Below, one piece after another: positions 23,506-37,100 of a stretch of DNA of 64,000 nt. The position numbers were made by a program, and so were the translations under genes. The stretch comes from Sipunculus nudus. Taxonomy: Eukaryota > Annelida > Sipuncula > Golfingiida > Sipunculidae. How positions within the stretch are numbered: position 1 is the first letter of the stretch; every line of letters starts with the position of its first letter. The stretch lies in NCBI GenBank assembly GCA_026874595.1, contig CM049316.1:25691839-25755838 (forward strand), in the 5' to 3' direction. A model generated the notes under the pieces. It worked only from the letters and a program-made list of their open reading frames with translations. It was not told the DNA's origin and did no database searches.

Positions 23506-23557
<52 letters not shown>

Positions 23558-24540
23558 TCGATGGAATGCGGGCAGTAGATTATAAAAAAAGGATATTTTT
23601 CAAATATCAGATAATATGTGTGCCAAATTGAAGCATATGTACGCATATGTCAACAATTTCAGATTTGTTCACAAAAACTATGAAATTTTATCGCTGTATC
23701 TCTTCTAGTAAACCTTGCTTAACCCATCTTTTAAAAAAAAATTATATGGCTTCTGATTTTTTTTAAGGAAGTTCCTTGCTTTGTCTTCTATAGGGATAAA
23801 ATCCTATTTCCACTTATCCCATGAGCTTTGGTCGTGCAAACGTCAAGCTTAGTGGATGCAAGAACGGACAATAATTTTGTCAGGAAGTCCACAGGGAAAT
23901 CAATGGATAACAAAGAAAAACTTTTTTGGAGGTTATAAACCTAGCTTTTAGCAGTACTCTCATCCAGGTTATCGGCACTTTTTAGCTTTGACCTAAACGC
24001 CGGCTTTTTACTCGAGTAGTTTAATGGCTCCAAAAACTTAGGCCTCTTTATAGCCTTGTTTGAAAAGAAGAAAACTAATGACCCGCATTTGTAGCTCTTT
24101 TATTTGAAAAGTTTAATAAAAAGTAAAAGTAATGTTTTAGGTTTCAAATCCCCTTGCTGGCTGGGAAGATTATACCATTTATTTCCCTTATGTAGTTCCC
24201 TGTTGACGCTACACAAAACATTGCCGCACGGCTCTTCGGCCGCCTAGACCAGCCAAACGCATATGACACTTAATCCGGTACCCATTTGCGCTGTTTGGTA
24301 GACATAAGAACATTTGTGGCTGAGAACCTGCTAAATGGTCTTAGCGCAAAAATCATAGGCCACGGAATTCGGATCTCTAACAGCTTGATCACAAACCAAG
24401 CACCTTCGCCATTATACTGCCAGTTTACCACAGTGCATGGTAGCAGAAGGCCCTGGCCATAAACAAGCCACTTGCCTCTCTGATTAACTAAATTTCGAAT
24501 ACTCCAATAATTTTCTTCAGCCTGACTTGTACTCCCTTGA
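20061..24540. other. Non-genic stretch with microsatellites and a CTCF-like site
   Basis: No supported gene. Contains TA-type microsatellites (21070-21102 and 23465-23555), a short tandem duplication at 23330-23410 (units sharing GAACTGTTCYACTATAT), and a CTCF-like word at 21762-21774. Open frames of up to 120 residues (22324-22686, minus) show no recognisable domain. Confidence 0.45.
21762..21774 (-). promoter_or_regulatory. CTCF-like core motif
   Basis: Minus strand reads CCACCAGGTGGCG, a full match to the core CCASYAGRKGGCR. Near matches occur at 5571 (CCACAAGAGGGCA) and 56514 (ACACCAGATGGCG). No occupancy can be inferred. Confidence 0.3.
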
Positions 24541-24559
24541 ATGTTGAATAATTGTCTTG

Positions 24560-24900
24560 CGTTAATTCTTGTTCGTGTGTGTGCTTGTTCACATAGCTCG
24601 CGAAGTCATGAACGGAATCGGATGATTTTTTTAGGAAGAATCAATAAAATTTTGGTGTGGCTCCTGGTCATGATCCGGATCCAGGAAGGACATCAAGATA
24701 TATTCACAAACATGCAGTCACATATGCACAATTGAACATTAGAATATGGGCCGTAAAAGTGAATGCAAACATTTTGAGCAATTTATGCATCAATGAACCT
24801 GTTAAAATGGGGTCAATAAGTGAATGAAGACACGGGTTGCGGAGTATCCCATGTACGCAGAGGCCTGCATTCGGGATAATGCATATTTCTAGTTTTTTTT
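24560..24900. repeat. Dispersed repeat family F, copy 2
   Basis: Carries TCATGAACGGAAT, ATTTTGGTGTGG, ATGATCCGGATCCAGGA, ATATTCACAAA, GAATATGGGCCG, AAGTGAATG and GAGGCCTGC in the same order as copy 3. Such blocks resemble a repeat text I have seen across many marine animal genomes, though I cannot name the class. Confidence 0.55.
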
Positions 24901-25007
24901 TAATCTGAAAAAACTGCTTTCGCACATAGATTTATTACAAATACAATGAAAAATCTGTTGCATTCATAATGTTTAAAGTCATCACAAGTTTAAATGTTAC
25001 GGCGTGA

Positions 25008-25535
25008 TTACATATGCAAACAATGTAGGTGTTGGTCCATGGTCCCAGGTTTGCTTTCACTTAAGCTGTGCGTGTCACCATCCCCAAACTCCGACGTCCT
25101 CAGGTTCTTCAGCAGCCTATCCAGCTTCTCTCCATCACTGAGCAAGTAATCACCTTTGTATAGGAGCATCTCCTCCCCTCCATGACCTTCACCTTCGTCC
25201 AGAATAAAATCTGAACTATCACTCACCAGGTAATTAAAATCACTATCACATTTATTCAGGCAACTCGCTTGGTACGATTTTAGTTTTTGCATGTGCGCAC
25301 TAGGTCCACATAAATCATACTGTATATCACGCATGCGCAGTGCAGCCATTCTTGCTGGTTCCGCCTTTGCCGCCAACACGGCCTCGATCTCCTGTATTAG
25401 TTTGTTACTTTTTCCGTTTTCTTTCTGACCTGATCCAGTTTTGAGAATAACAAGCAGTCTCTGCAGACAGACGGTGAAGGCGTTCAGTTCTGATTTCAGT
25501 CGTGCAACCAGCTCTATCAGCGAATCCACCTCCTC
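25008..25535 (-). CDS. GPR158-like gene last exon: helical segment and acidic C-terminus
   Basis: The acceptor is TTATTTGAAG. The exon opens [20 protein letters not shown], a likely amphipathic or coiled helix at the place where GPR158 has one, then a Ser/Asp/Gly-rich tail ending HLHCLHM and a stop. The T-poor acceptor is the weakest splice site of the model. Confidence 0.75.
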   Translation of the reverse strand, partial: EEVDSLIELVARLKSELNAFTVCLQRLLVILKTGSGQKENGKSNKLIQEIEAVLAAKAEPARMAALRMRDIQYDLCGPSAHMQKLKSYQASCLNKCDSDFNYLVSDSSDFILDEGEGHGGEEMLLYKGDYLLSDGEKLDRLLKNLRTSEFGDGDTHSLSESKPGTMDQHLHCLHM

Positions 25536-28500
25536 CTTCAAATAAACAAATCAAAAGAAGATATATGGTAAATATTAATATCACTAACTTAGTTTTATCT
25601 TAAATTTAAACAGGATGATTTACTTATTACGCATTACGAACATGATGTAGACAACAGCTGTGGCTCGTTTACATGATATTACTGGACGCTACTTCTGAAA
25701 CTTATTTTATGTTTAACTCCTATATGCCATAATGTCATAGCCTTTTCTCTTATCTATAAATACGGCGGCTCCTATTTATTTCAAGTCCGGTTTTATCTCC
25801 TTGTTCTTTTTGTAGCAATTGTACTCTATATTTGACGGCAGAACAGAGCATGGGTTTATTGAAGCCTTAATACTACTGTAAAACTGTGAAATTGCGCATG
25901 GGTATCTTGATTCGCGTAAGCTACATGCCTGCGAAATTACATCATATTAGAATATATACAAAAAGGTTTGACACACAAAAGGATGGACAAAGAGGTTCAT
26001 TCAGACAATTTTCTTCAAATTTACAAACAAGCCAGCAAACATAAATACCCTGAAGACCCTTTACAATTTACCACCCGTTTTTTTCTAACTCTGTTTAAAA
26101 TAAATAACTAGCTTGTTCAAATCACGGTTGTCTCTCCTGATGCAATAATTTTTTTTTTTTTAAATTTGACTTTATAGAATTTTAAAACCCGTAAGCAATT
26201 CACGAAAATAACATACTCGCGAATGGTCGGTCCACGGCAATCCGCGAAATGGATTTTGCAAAAATAACATGTTCTACAGTATACAGATATATTCATGATA
26301 ATTTACCTTTGTGTATTGGTTTTCTATTTGCCGGTTCCCATCTGGTGGCTCACTAGTTACATCGTCATCACCCACTACGATCCCTAAAGGCCCACAAGGT
26401 TTGCAGTATAACGTCTTTACGCGGCCATGTTTATTTACCCGGAGCGTAATCCTGTGTAACCGAGACGGACCGTAAACTTCCGTAATGCAACCTCGGCATT
26501 TCCGCTTCCGCTGTCTCAGTAGTAAGAACTGAAAAACATGAGCAAATTGTATTTTACAAGTTATGTTTTAATGTATATAAACACTTAGGCTTTACGTCAC
26601 ACTACTCCCATGCATATTGCTCAAAGCTGGAAGATCGTGAGTTCAAATGTAAGCCGAGGAGCGTTGAGATTCTTAACGGTCAACCCCCCCCCCCCCCAAG
26701 TGTGTGTCATTCACAAACGAGTGCCCAGGACCCGCACGGAGCCTGGTTTACATGTTTTTTATGTTTTCCGTTCTATCACAAATTCCGACACCGGAATAAA
26801 ATTTTACAATTGTAATGGATATGTTTACTTCCACCAAAAATACATAAAATATTCCTATTAGACATAAAACGGTTTTAACTAATACCGTCCAATTATAGTT
26901 TTTATATCAGGCCAAAATGCTTAAACTTTTGAAAGAAAATATGAATGGAATAATGGTAAATGTACCTGTCTGGGTTAGGATTAGACAAAGAAAATTCAAA
27001 GAGCATTTAGTTCGTGACCAATAGAAAGTTACACATTTCTGCTTCCATAGATAAAAGAGATATTCACAAAGCACATTTATGTCTCTACTGCTTAGGAAGA
27101 CTAAACTCCGAGACGTGCCTGTGCGTCCACACTCAAGTATCAGTATATTACAAATCACCAACGTAATAAAGTTTCAGGACCAAATATGAAACAATGAATA
27201 ACTTTTATTTCTTCTGTGTTCGAAATTCAAAACTGTGGAGGTAAGATCCTAAATCGTCGATTAGGATCCTAATTTCTGTGATGTGAACAAGATTTTTACA
27301 TTTCCCTCCTCATGAGCGTTGCAAATTAGTCATGCTCTAATTTTAAAATAATTGCACCTGAGACAGATGCTAACCTGATGACGTCCTAATCCGCCAATTA
27401 CAATTAGTAATGTGCAAAATGATGTATAGACTGACGTTTTAATTACCAATAATTACTCTGCACGCCGCTTATTATCAGTCTATCATAACTCTCCCGAGAG
27501 TAATACATTAAGTCGTGCTATTCAGCCTTAATCACTTGTTCCATTGAGACATAACTTCGCCAGCCAGCAATAACTGTTTTAGTACATGATTCTGTTCAGA
27601 ATAAGGTTTGCCTTGGTGATGAAGCAAACATCTCCAAACGAACCTACATTCAGGACACTTGGCTTATACGAACAAAAGACCACCTATATTCAGAACACTG
27701 TCCTGGATAAAAGACAAAGGATGAATCAAGTTATATTACTTTGCCCTGCGATCAAAGTGCAGTTGAAATTATAATTTGTATTGCAATAGTTTTGTTTTCA
27801 AATTATGGACTAAACATAAGGCCTCTCCATCACCTGTCATTTATGTTGTCATGGGAACAGCATCTAATTACCGGATTGTTTGGTACCACTGCATTAACAA
27901 ATATTGTAAAAAAAAAATGTTTACTTTCCTTGGTGTACACAAATAGTGCTTTATTTGGTATATATATTATATATGATGTTACGTACAGTATTTTTAATAC
28001 TGGTGATTAAGTAGATCTTGTAGATCATGAATCCCTGACGTACATAATTACTCCTGAATATTCATTACCTACCTTTGGTATAAATATCACAATCAGAAGA
28101 CACGTGACCGTCGCATGAATCCTCAGATGAAGAAGCAGCAGGGACGCAAGGGCACCGCAGGATAAACCAAAAAATCTGAAAAAATCAGCGAAGGGCAATA
28201 ATATATTTATGCCATATGGTCAATTTACATTACAAATAAGAGGTTTGCAGTCGCCGAGGATCACTGGAAGGCACCACCGACGGCCATAACTGGGCGATAA
28301 TTGGAAATCAGGAATGGAGTGTATGACCTTGGTAATATGGTCAAGGTCAAAAATGTATATAATTTGAAAATCTGTCACCGATAACTGATATTGTGCTCAA
28401 AGGTAATTATTTAAAAATCAGCAGTATTGGAGATCTAGCTTGCGTAAACGCGGACAGAAAACAAAGAAGAAAAAGAAGAAGAAGAAGAATAATTAAAAAG

Positions 28501-31500
28501 AAATCGTTGGTTTTGCACTTTGGGAGACCTAAGAAAGTCTACCCAGAAAATGTTTTACCAAAATATTTATACAGAAATAAATTCATCAAATCCTTAAAAG
28601 CCTCCCATACGTAGGAAAAAGGGCTTAATAAAACGTTTTAAATAAGGAAAAACGTCATGCTGCCTAGCGTCACGTAGTTCTGAAATACTTTACCGTGGAC
28701 AGTTAAAAATAGTCGTCTTATCCAAGCCATACCATGGTTATCATTTTAAGCTTGACTTTATAATCTAATAGCATTAATTTGGCTCGTCCTTTCTGTTTTT
28801 GTTACTAATGCCACTTTTAGGTCTTCGCAAGTAAAATTCCTGACTTCGATTATTTTTCAAATAAAAATAGAAATTGTGGGGTGTCATAACTTATTGTGTA
28901 TGTGAGTATTCGGTGTTTTTCTATTTCTCTATTAATAATTTTATCAAACCTATTCCCTGCCGCATACCTGTGAATATAAAGGATAGTACTCCACAAGAGA
29001 TAGTTCCATAAGCTCAACGCCACCTGGTAGGAATCATTGTAACTATCCGGTGCGTGGCGTGAACAGTAACACAAATGTAATCCCCAAGCGACAAGCGCTC
29101 CCTCACCTGAAAAAAAAGATAATCGACCTTTATGTATATATTTAGCCATTGGATGTATTAATATTGACCAAAATGTAATGATAAAATGTAATAATAAAAG
29201 CATCTAAGGATAAAAAAATCGAATATAAACATATATATCAATTTTTGTAACTGATCCAAACTCATTGACCCTAGATAAAAGCTACAGAAAGTATGTAGGA
29301 TAAAATGATTGAACAAAATAAGACTTCACATAAAATGTTCAAAGGAACCGTCATTCCCTAGCTTCAGATCTCTACTTGGTTTCTATGCCTCCGTAAGACA
29401 ACCAATTAACAATGGACTGAACAAAACATACTTAACGATATTTAATGAAGACAAGTGATGTAGTCGAGTCCAAATCATCCGAGTCCGAGTGCAAGTCCGA
29501 GTCCTGGTTACTCGAGTCCGAGTCCTTGAGATTTGAGTCCAAGTCCACCTTCTATGAGTCATTTGGAACCCGAGTCCAAGTCCGAGTCCAATACAAATTT
29601 TCTTATTGAAAGAAATTTATAATGAAAATATGAGAATGCCATGTTTATTTTACGTTCGTTTACATCTGCTTTTCACTTTTTCACTTTTCATCTAATTTTC
29701 TTATTGAAAGAAATTTATAATGAAAATATGAGAATGCCATGTGTATTTTACGTTCGTTTACATCTGCTTTTCACTTAAATTTATGTTAAATAATTGGTTT
29801 ATATTGTAGCATATCGCACGTACATAAAAGTCTTGTACCACGATCTATCAGCTCCAAAAGATTGAAATTTTCACTGATGTGATTTCGGAACATGCTGGAT
29901 AATTTTTGGCATCCATGTTCATTTCGCTCTTCGTCCACGATTTTTCTATTTTCTTTATCGCTGTCAAATTACGAATATATAAATAAATGTCGACGACCCA
30001 TAGACGGTGCCTTGTATTCCAAAAAGCCAAAAAAGAATCCAAGCGGTATCATAGCAGCGGAACATGGCAGCGTCCGATTGTGAAATTGTTCATCTCATAT
30101 CATGCTATTTTTCTCACTTAAAGTGAAGCGCTTAAAAAAAAAAGATGCGTGTGAGACTATCATATGAGGGCAAAACGACAAAAGCAGTCATTATGGACAG
30201 AAAATCTAAACATCAAAATGACTATTGGATCACCTGGACGGCTCACAAAAGAAATTATTTTATATGCCCATAATACGGTTTATGAGGCAAAGCCGCCTGG
30301 ACACATATTGGACCCGGGAGGCTATTCTCAATCAGCCTCGACGCTCACGACTGACGCCATATTAACTCCCAATGTGGCAGCTCGGCCGGTATCATTGGTC
30401 TGAATACCCGTTAGGAACAATCCGGCACACCAACAATCTGATATACAACGGAGTTGACTGACACAGAGGTCCAACGGGTCCGCATTGAATGACAGGACTG
30501 TCGCAACACTTTTAGGACTGTGACAATAATCTTATTATACAATACGTATCACGGTGTTTCACGCTGATCCCGGCGATTCTCAAAGCCCTTAACATTATCA
30601 GAGTCATGTCATTAGATGTCAACATTGTCAAAGCTTTACAGTGGACACGGTTAAGTCAACAATTCTCGGCGAGGTAACAACATATAGGAAAAACGCACTG
30701 AGTTGTTTATATATAGACCAACTCATCACGTGATATTAGTAAGATGGTAATGAGACTTCATTTGAAATTATTTAACTTTCCATTATAACTTATTTGAGTC
30801 TATCCTCACATAAGGAGTGTTAAGATGAAAATCTAAAATTTAAAATCAACTGATGGATAATCAAACTGACATATTTTGACAGCAAACTTGTTTATTATAA
30901 ATCAATCAGAACTGAATACTTACACAGGCTTGCTGCAAAGAACCACCATTTCCCACTACAACCAGCGGAAGTGACGTCACCAACAATAGACCTGTGCCCA
31001 TCCACTACCTGCCATATTGTAAGGTATGCCAGACTACAACCCAGCAGAACCAGCATTACCTTATAAAGGTCACCGTCTTTGGTCCAACCTTTCAAAGTTT
31101 TGGGCATGCGCATAATTGTAGAAATCCTGAAAGAATGTGAAATAGATATGTTAATCAATGTAATAATACAAACGACCAATAATAGAATAACATACTCTAT
31201 AGGGAATTTTTAAGTTATATGAAAACAGTACAACAAAAAAATGACGCATGCGCAGAGACTATGTACATATGCATGTGTTTGGACAACGTGAGGAACACGG
31301 TACATTCCGGCATAGATACGCTTTAATTACGTGAAGCTGTTGGAAGAGCGGTTTCGTATCCTAATTGTACGGTGCAGATTCGCCAATTAATTCCCTCGAT
31401 ACACCTGAAGAGATCAGGTTTCTTTTCGGACGGTAAATAAACGTCAAGGCGGAGATTGTATCAAACTGATCACTCACATAATCCATTTCTACGAACGATT

Positions 31501-34088
31501 CCTAGAAATTATTGATTGGATGCAGTTGGTGAAGACGGAACGTTCACAAATGCTCAAATAAACAGATAACTAATATTTTACTTTAAAATATAAATCCAAA
31601 ATGGAACATAATGGCCAAGGTGGATGATAAGCAATTACATTTAATATACCAATGTGTATCATAACTATATACACATGACAGACTGACCTCCATGTTTTAA
31701 GTAACAACGGGACGTAAACGAGGCAAAAACCAATATGACGAAACCAGGACGAGGCTGCACATGTGAATGACGTCACCGGGAAGGAAAGCACCAACGCCTG
31801 TCAAAGTACAATATTGTTGACAAGATAAGTGATCATGTTGCATTTACTCGCGAATCCAGGAAAATAGCTTATGTTTCTGGCAAAGTGGAAAATCAGTCAA
31901 TTTGTAAACTGCCTGAAAATTTCAGTCAATTTGCAAATTGCTTGGTCTACTCTATTTAAGAATGTTCTAGCTTAACTAAAAATTCCAGGCACTTTATAAA
32001 TAGGCTAAATAATCAGTCAATTTATTTGATAGAGTTAGTGAAATTAAGAAAAAAAAAGAAAATATATGGAAAAAATATTGTATCTTTTGCAGCAATGAGA
32101 AACATTAAAATAACATTTCAATATAACAATATTTTATATATCTTAGTGTCACAATATATCCATATACTTTACATCACTAACTGCAATGTTTTATGTTTCA
32201 TATCATCAAAAGCGTTAATTTGGCTTGAAATATATAGGAATCTGTAATGGGAATTATCATAATTACTTATTTAAAGTAAATGCTCAACCCTACCAGCTTT
32301 CACTTTTTGTCTTTAATATGAAATGTCCACGGCAGTCTCATAAAAATATCAAACAGTCGGTAATTGTGATTAAAGCTTACCCTTTGAAACTTACTCGAGC
32401 ATAACTCCATCATGTGATTGGTGTTAAGAACTATATGATTGTGGTTAACCACCAACAGCCCTTTTTATTGTTATCAACTGATCGGAAATTGTATAATTAC
32501 GTGATTATTTTTTTGTAAATTAGTATTTTTTCCGGGTGGCTGGAATATTTAGTCAATTTATAAATTATCTAAGTAAATCAGGGAAATGCGCAAATTAACT
32601 TCTGGTAATTTACAAATTGACTGATTTTACACACGGACTGTAACATGTATACAAACAATATGCTTAGTTTCTTGTAATGCTTCTTGTAAAGACAATTATT
32701 TAAAGCAGAAGATACACTTTGCAATGGTGCGAGGCAAGAGAGAATATGAATCGTTCCCGGAACTGAACGAAGAAATATAATTATGAATTATAGGCTCTTT
32801 GTCAGACTATATCTTAGAAAAAATCGGCCAAAATGGACGCGATCTGGTCCAGCAAATATGAACATGTAATGGAAAGTTATAAAATATCAGTCGTAGCTAT
32901 GATAAAAAAAGATGAAGATACGGTATGTATTATGATACATATATGATACATAGATGAACACAAAGGGAATTAAGCGAGTCCAGGAGTATCAATAAAAAAA
33001 TTACCATCCTGTTTTTATCAGCTGTTAATACCATGGTCATGCTGATTTACATGGCCCTGCTACATAAAATATTGCCGTTGGATGTCTCTGGAAACGTAAA
33101 GAGAAATTGGAAAGTAAGATTATGGGATTTTTTTAGTATCTGTGCTCCTGTTTACGGAGAACATCTCAGGGCCGTCACCAGAATTGTTATATCCGGCAGG
33201 AATGATGCAAAGACTACGTTGGAAGTGCAGTTGGGTCGCACGTCAGGCATTATCTGACAGCTGTATAATACTCGGATTGCGGATCGGTTTTGTGATAGCA
33301 ATCCATGTCACAAATTCAAGATGTTCAGGTAATCTATCCTCAGAACAGAAAACAGACATGTCAAGCCTGTCCAATGTAGATATCTCCCGCGATATTGCCA
33401 AGGGCCAGAATTCAGACAAATTGTTCTTTGAAACGCTGTAGATCAGTTTCGTCATGATATATTTATCGATACATAGATGATACGGGTCGATTGCTTTGAC
33501 ATGATTTGATACCGTGAATAAGTACGAGTTTCATGAAATTTTGGAAAAGACGGGATATCGTTTTTGTTTATTGAAACGTAAATTGGAAATAATACATAGA
33601 GAAGATATACAAGAGTTTAAACAAGAATTGAAAACATTAAGGCGCTCTGTTTGTTCTATTTAAACTGTATATATTGTGCATGTATTAAAGATATACAAGA
33701 GTTTAAACAAGAATAGAAAACATTAAGGCGCTCTGTTTGTTCTATTTAAACTGTATATGTTGTGCACGTATTTTTATAATAACTAGTTATTATAATTAAC
33801 ACGAGGCACTCTCATGGCTCAGATGGTGGCGCTCTGTAGTCTGTGCATAGGACTGGAGAACATAGAGTAAACCAACAACTTTGGACAAGCCACTATAAAC
33901 CCATTGTAGTAGCTACGCCGGGGATCGAACCCGGGTGGTCAGGGGGGAGGTCCAGTATTTTATTACTCGACTATCCGGGCCCCTTCTCTATTTTTTTTCC
34001 CAATCGTTAATGACATAAACGTGTTTAACAATAATTAGTGTAAACATAATATTAATAATAATTTTATCAATCTTTACATATATATATA

Positions 34089-34157
<69 letters not shown>

Positions 34158-37100
34158 TTTGGCATATACGGATATATTAAACAATATAAAGGTAAAACAT
34201 ACAACATTTACAGATTTTCCTGTCTTTCAATTATCGGTTATTAATTTGAGGTAGTACGTCATACAGACATTTCTCCAGGCCTTTACTGATCACATTCACC
34301 TAAAACACATGTTCCAAAAACACAAATAAAAGCTGTGCACAGTTATGAAACGCCCGTTGTAATGCTTTATCTGTTTAATTCACATCAAAGAAAGGAATGC
34401 GATTATCATGACGGAAGTATGCAAAAAATTGGATTTCATAAAATGTATGAGAATATAGCTATTGTCATGAACATGTATAATCCTTTGATGATGTAAACGA
34501 TTAATAACTGTATTCAATATAAAAACGAGTTGAAATGGGTCATTTCTCGTGAATATCATAACAAACTGATTATAATGAATTTTCATTGCAGAGAAGCAGC
34601 TGCTCGAATGATGTCATGTTATAATGTTATTCCCATTCGTTTCATTCATGTATATTTTTCATTCATTTATTTCATTTATTTGTCAATTCTAAGATGTCAT
34701 CAAAGAGAGCGGTGGTGCATCATAATTTAACAAAGCTTCATCTTTACACCTGCAGGATATATCTAAGTAAAGTCAGTAATTATTTTTTTACTAATTTATC
34801 TTGCACCATCCCACATCTAAATGACAGCAGGTGGTGCATAAAATATTTATGGTAATTCTTGCTCCGTCATTATTGTGTAATCCACAATCTCTAATCCAAC
34901 GATATACGGAACAGTACTTATCCCCACAGCAGACCAACGGTACATTTGCTCAAGTCATAAAAGCCCGACGTATGCAAGTGTCATATATGAAAGCGGCCAC
35001 AGATATTTAATGTAATTAATCCTATCACTGTTGTCTGTCTGTAAACTCACGTGACACTAATCAATCAGTTATTTGCATAGCAAATGGATGTGAGCAGGTA
35101 CATCAGTCAATCTTTAGCGTATGATATTTCACTCAAGTATTAACAATGATTGCATTTACGATTGGCGAACGTTTGTAATTCATCAAACAATTTTTGTGTT
35201 ATACCAAAAAGCTGGTAAGGGGGTACCATAACGTGCCATACATTACAGATTGATTTAATTGTTTTAAATTGACCTGCATGGAAGATATAGCAGAGTGTAC
35301 AGGGTTGAATTAACGTGGACATACTTGTGGATTATAGCCCCATGTTCTTTACCTATCGGCGCATCGTTGAAAGCAACACCGCTTACGAGTTGGAAGAAGG
35401 GATGAACTAATAAAAAATATCAATACTGGCCGACAGGGAGACCCCAGCAAGAGAAGGTTGCCCAATTACCCGTAGAATAAAGTTTCCCCTTGAGCTGGGG
35501 GGCTTATTTAATACATTCTTGGCGCACAAAATTTAGGATTTCATAACAACAGGGGAGAAATTTGGGCAGCATTAGCCAAATCCCGATTTGGTGCCGGTTG
35601 AGCAAGCCCTGGGGCCTGAGCCCTCGCTCGCTCTACTAGTATTAGGTTGTAAATACGCTTTACTCTTGACGAACCACTAACAGGCAATGGTTAAAATGAT
35701 CTCAGACCCCGGCTCGCCATGTCCCTGTTCGGGGGAATAATTTCCCTAAGGACACGTGCTACTCTGGGTTAGGCGGGGCAGATTCATGAAGCTTCTACGA
35801 GGAAATTAGACGTAAATGCGACGGCGGGCGAAAAAGAAACTGCGGAGTGAGCTGCTAGTTTTGTCGCATGGCGTCATTTTCCGAACCCATGTGCCAGTAT
35901 GATGCCGGTCAGATAGTCCGTAAAGGGCCTCGGTGATAGATTTTAGTTAACGCTGATCGGTGATATCATAAGGACCCTGGTACGGCACCGTGAATATAAT
36001 TTATTTCCACATGTAAAGGGACAGACTGTATTACCTCTACATGATGCGCGACCCTTACAAATTTGTTAGAGACAAAATAGAAAAAAGTACATAAAAAACA
36101 AATCTATGGGGATGAACCATTTTTTAAGATACTTTCAACACTTACTACTAACTTCCGGCATGTTATAGGATTAGGATTGTCGATGGGTTATTTCAGAATA
36201 TAAACAAAAATGGCAAAAATAGTCCATAAGAAATGTTATAAGAAAACAAGATATTCGCATTGCTAGTTTTTGCACGCGACACGAGAGAGACCGGTGAAAG
36301 CTATGATTTCGCTTTTTAAACGTATTTGCAACTGATCAAAAGCAATCACTAAGTAATAAAATAATTTTGTGGGTTTTTTAGTGGACATTTTTTAGAGGAA
36401 GTGATATTATTAAAGGTTTACTCTGCATACCTGTTGATAAATTTTAGGTAAAACATGGACAAGAAATGTTCTTACAATGCCCCTGTAATTGATGTATTAC
36501 TATATTTATCTACGAGCTTTCAGTAAACAAGGTACACGTGCCAGAACTGACAAACAGAAAAAAAACATGTAACTAAAGGTGAGTGAACTCAAATGTTTGG
36601 ATCTTGGTGAAGAGTTGTTTTGGTATGAGCATATGAATCAACACAACGGTTTTTTTTTATATCTGCAAAACTGTTGCTCATCTTAAATGATACCACATGT
36701 CCCTGTTCAGCGCCTTTGGATTAATCGCGGCGGCTCAGATATCGAAAAATAACCCTTTAACATCTTTAACAACCTGGCGACATCGATGATATAACATTAT
36801 AAACAGTTTTAATACTATAGTGAAAACAATGTTTAGTTTTCATAACAAAAATCAGCACATCAAGTGAATTCACATCATAGCTGACATCATACAGGTAATT
36901 TAATCATGCTACTTGCTTTCTCGCCCGAAGTTCAAATTTAAAGCAGACCAGGGGAAGAGAAGATAGAAATCTGCGAAAGACAATATTAAAACCGATTTCA
37001 TAAACAATATTTGCTTGCTCACGGAGATGGAGCTTGAACGGACAGGAAATTAGGAAAAACAGGAAAAGGTTTAGATATATAAAACTGGTCGTGTCAGACC

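Noticed and set aside
24180-24420. Frame with an QNIAARLFGRLDQ-like stretch, considered a LINE fragment
   Set aside because: Only a few residues recall the LINE motif and the following blocks are missing.
33030-33440. Cluster of overlapping frames on both strands in a GC-richer patch
   Set aside because: No motif recognised and no splice sites in phase with the receptor gene that surrounds it.
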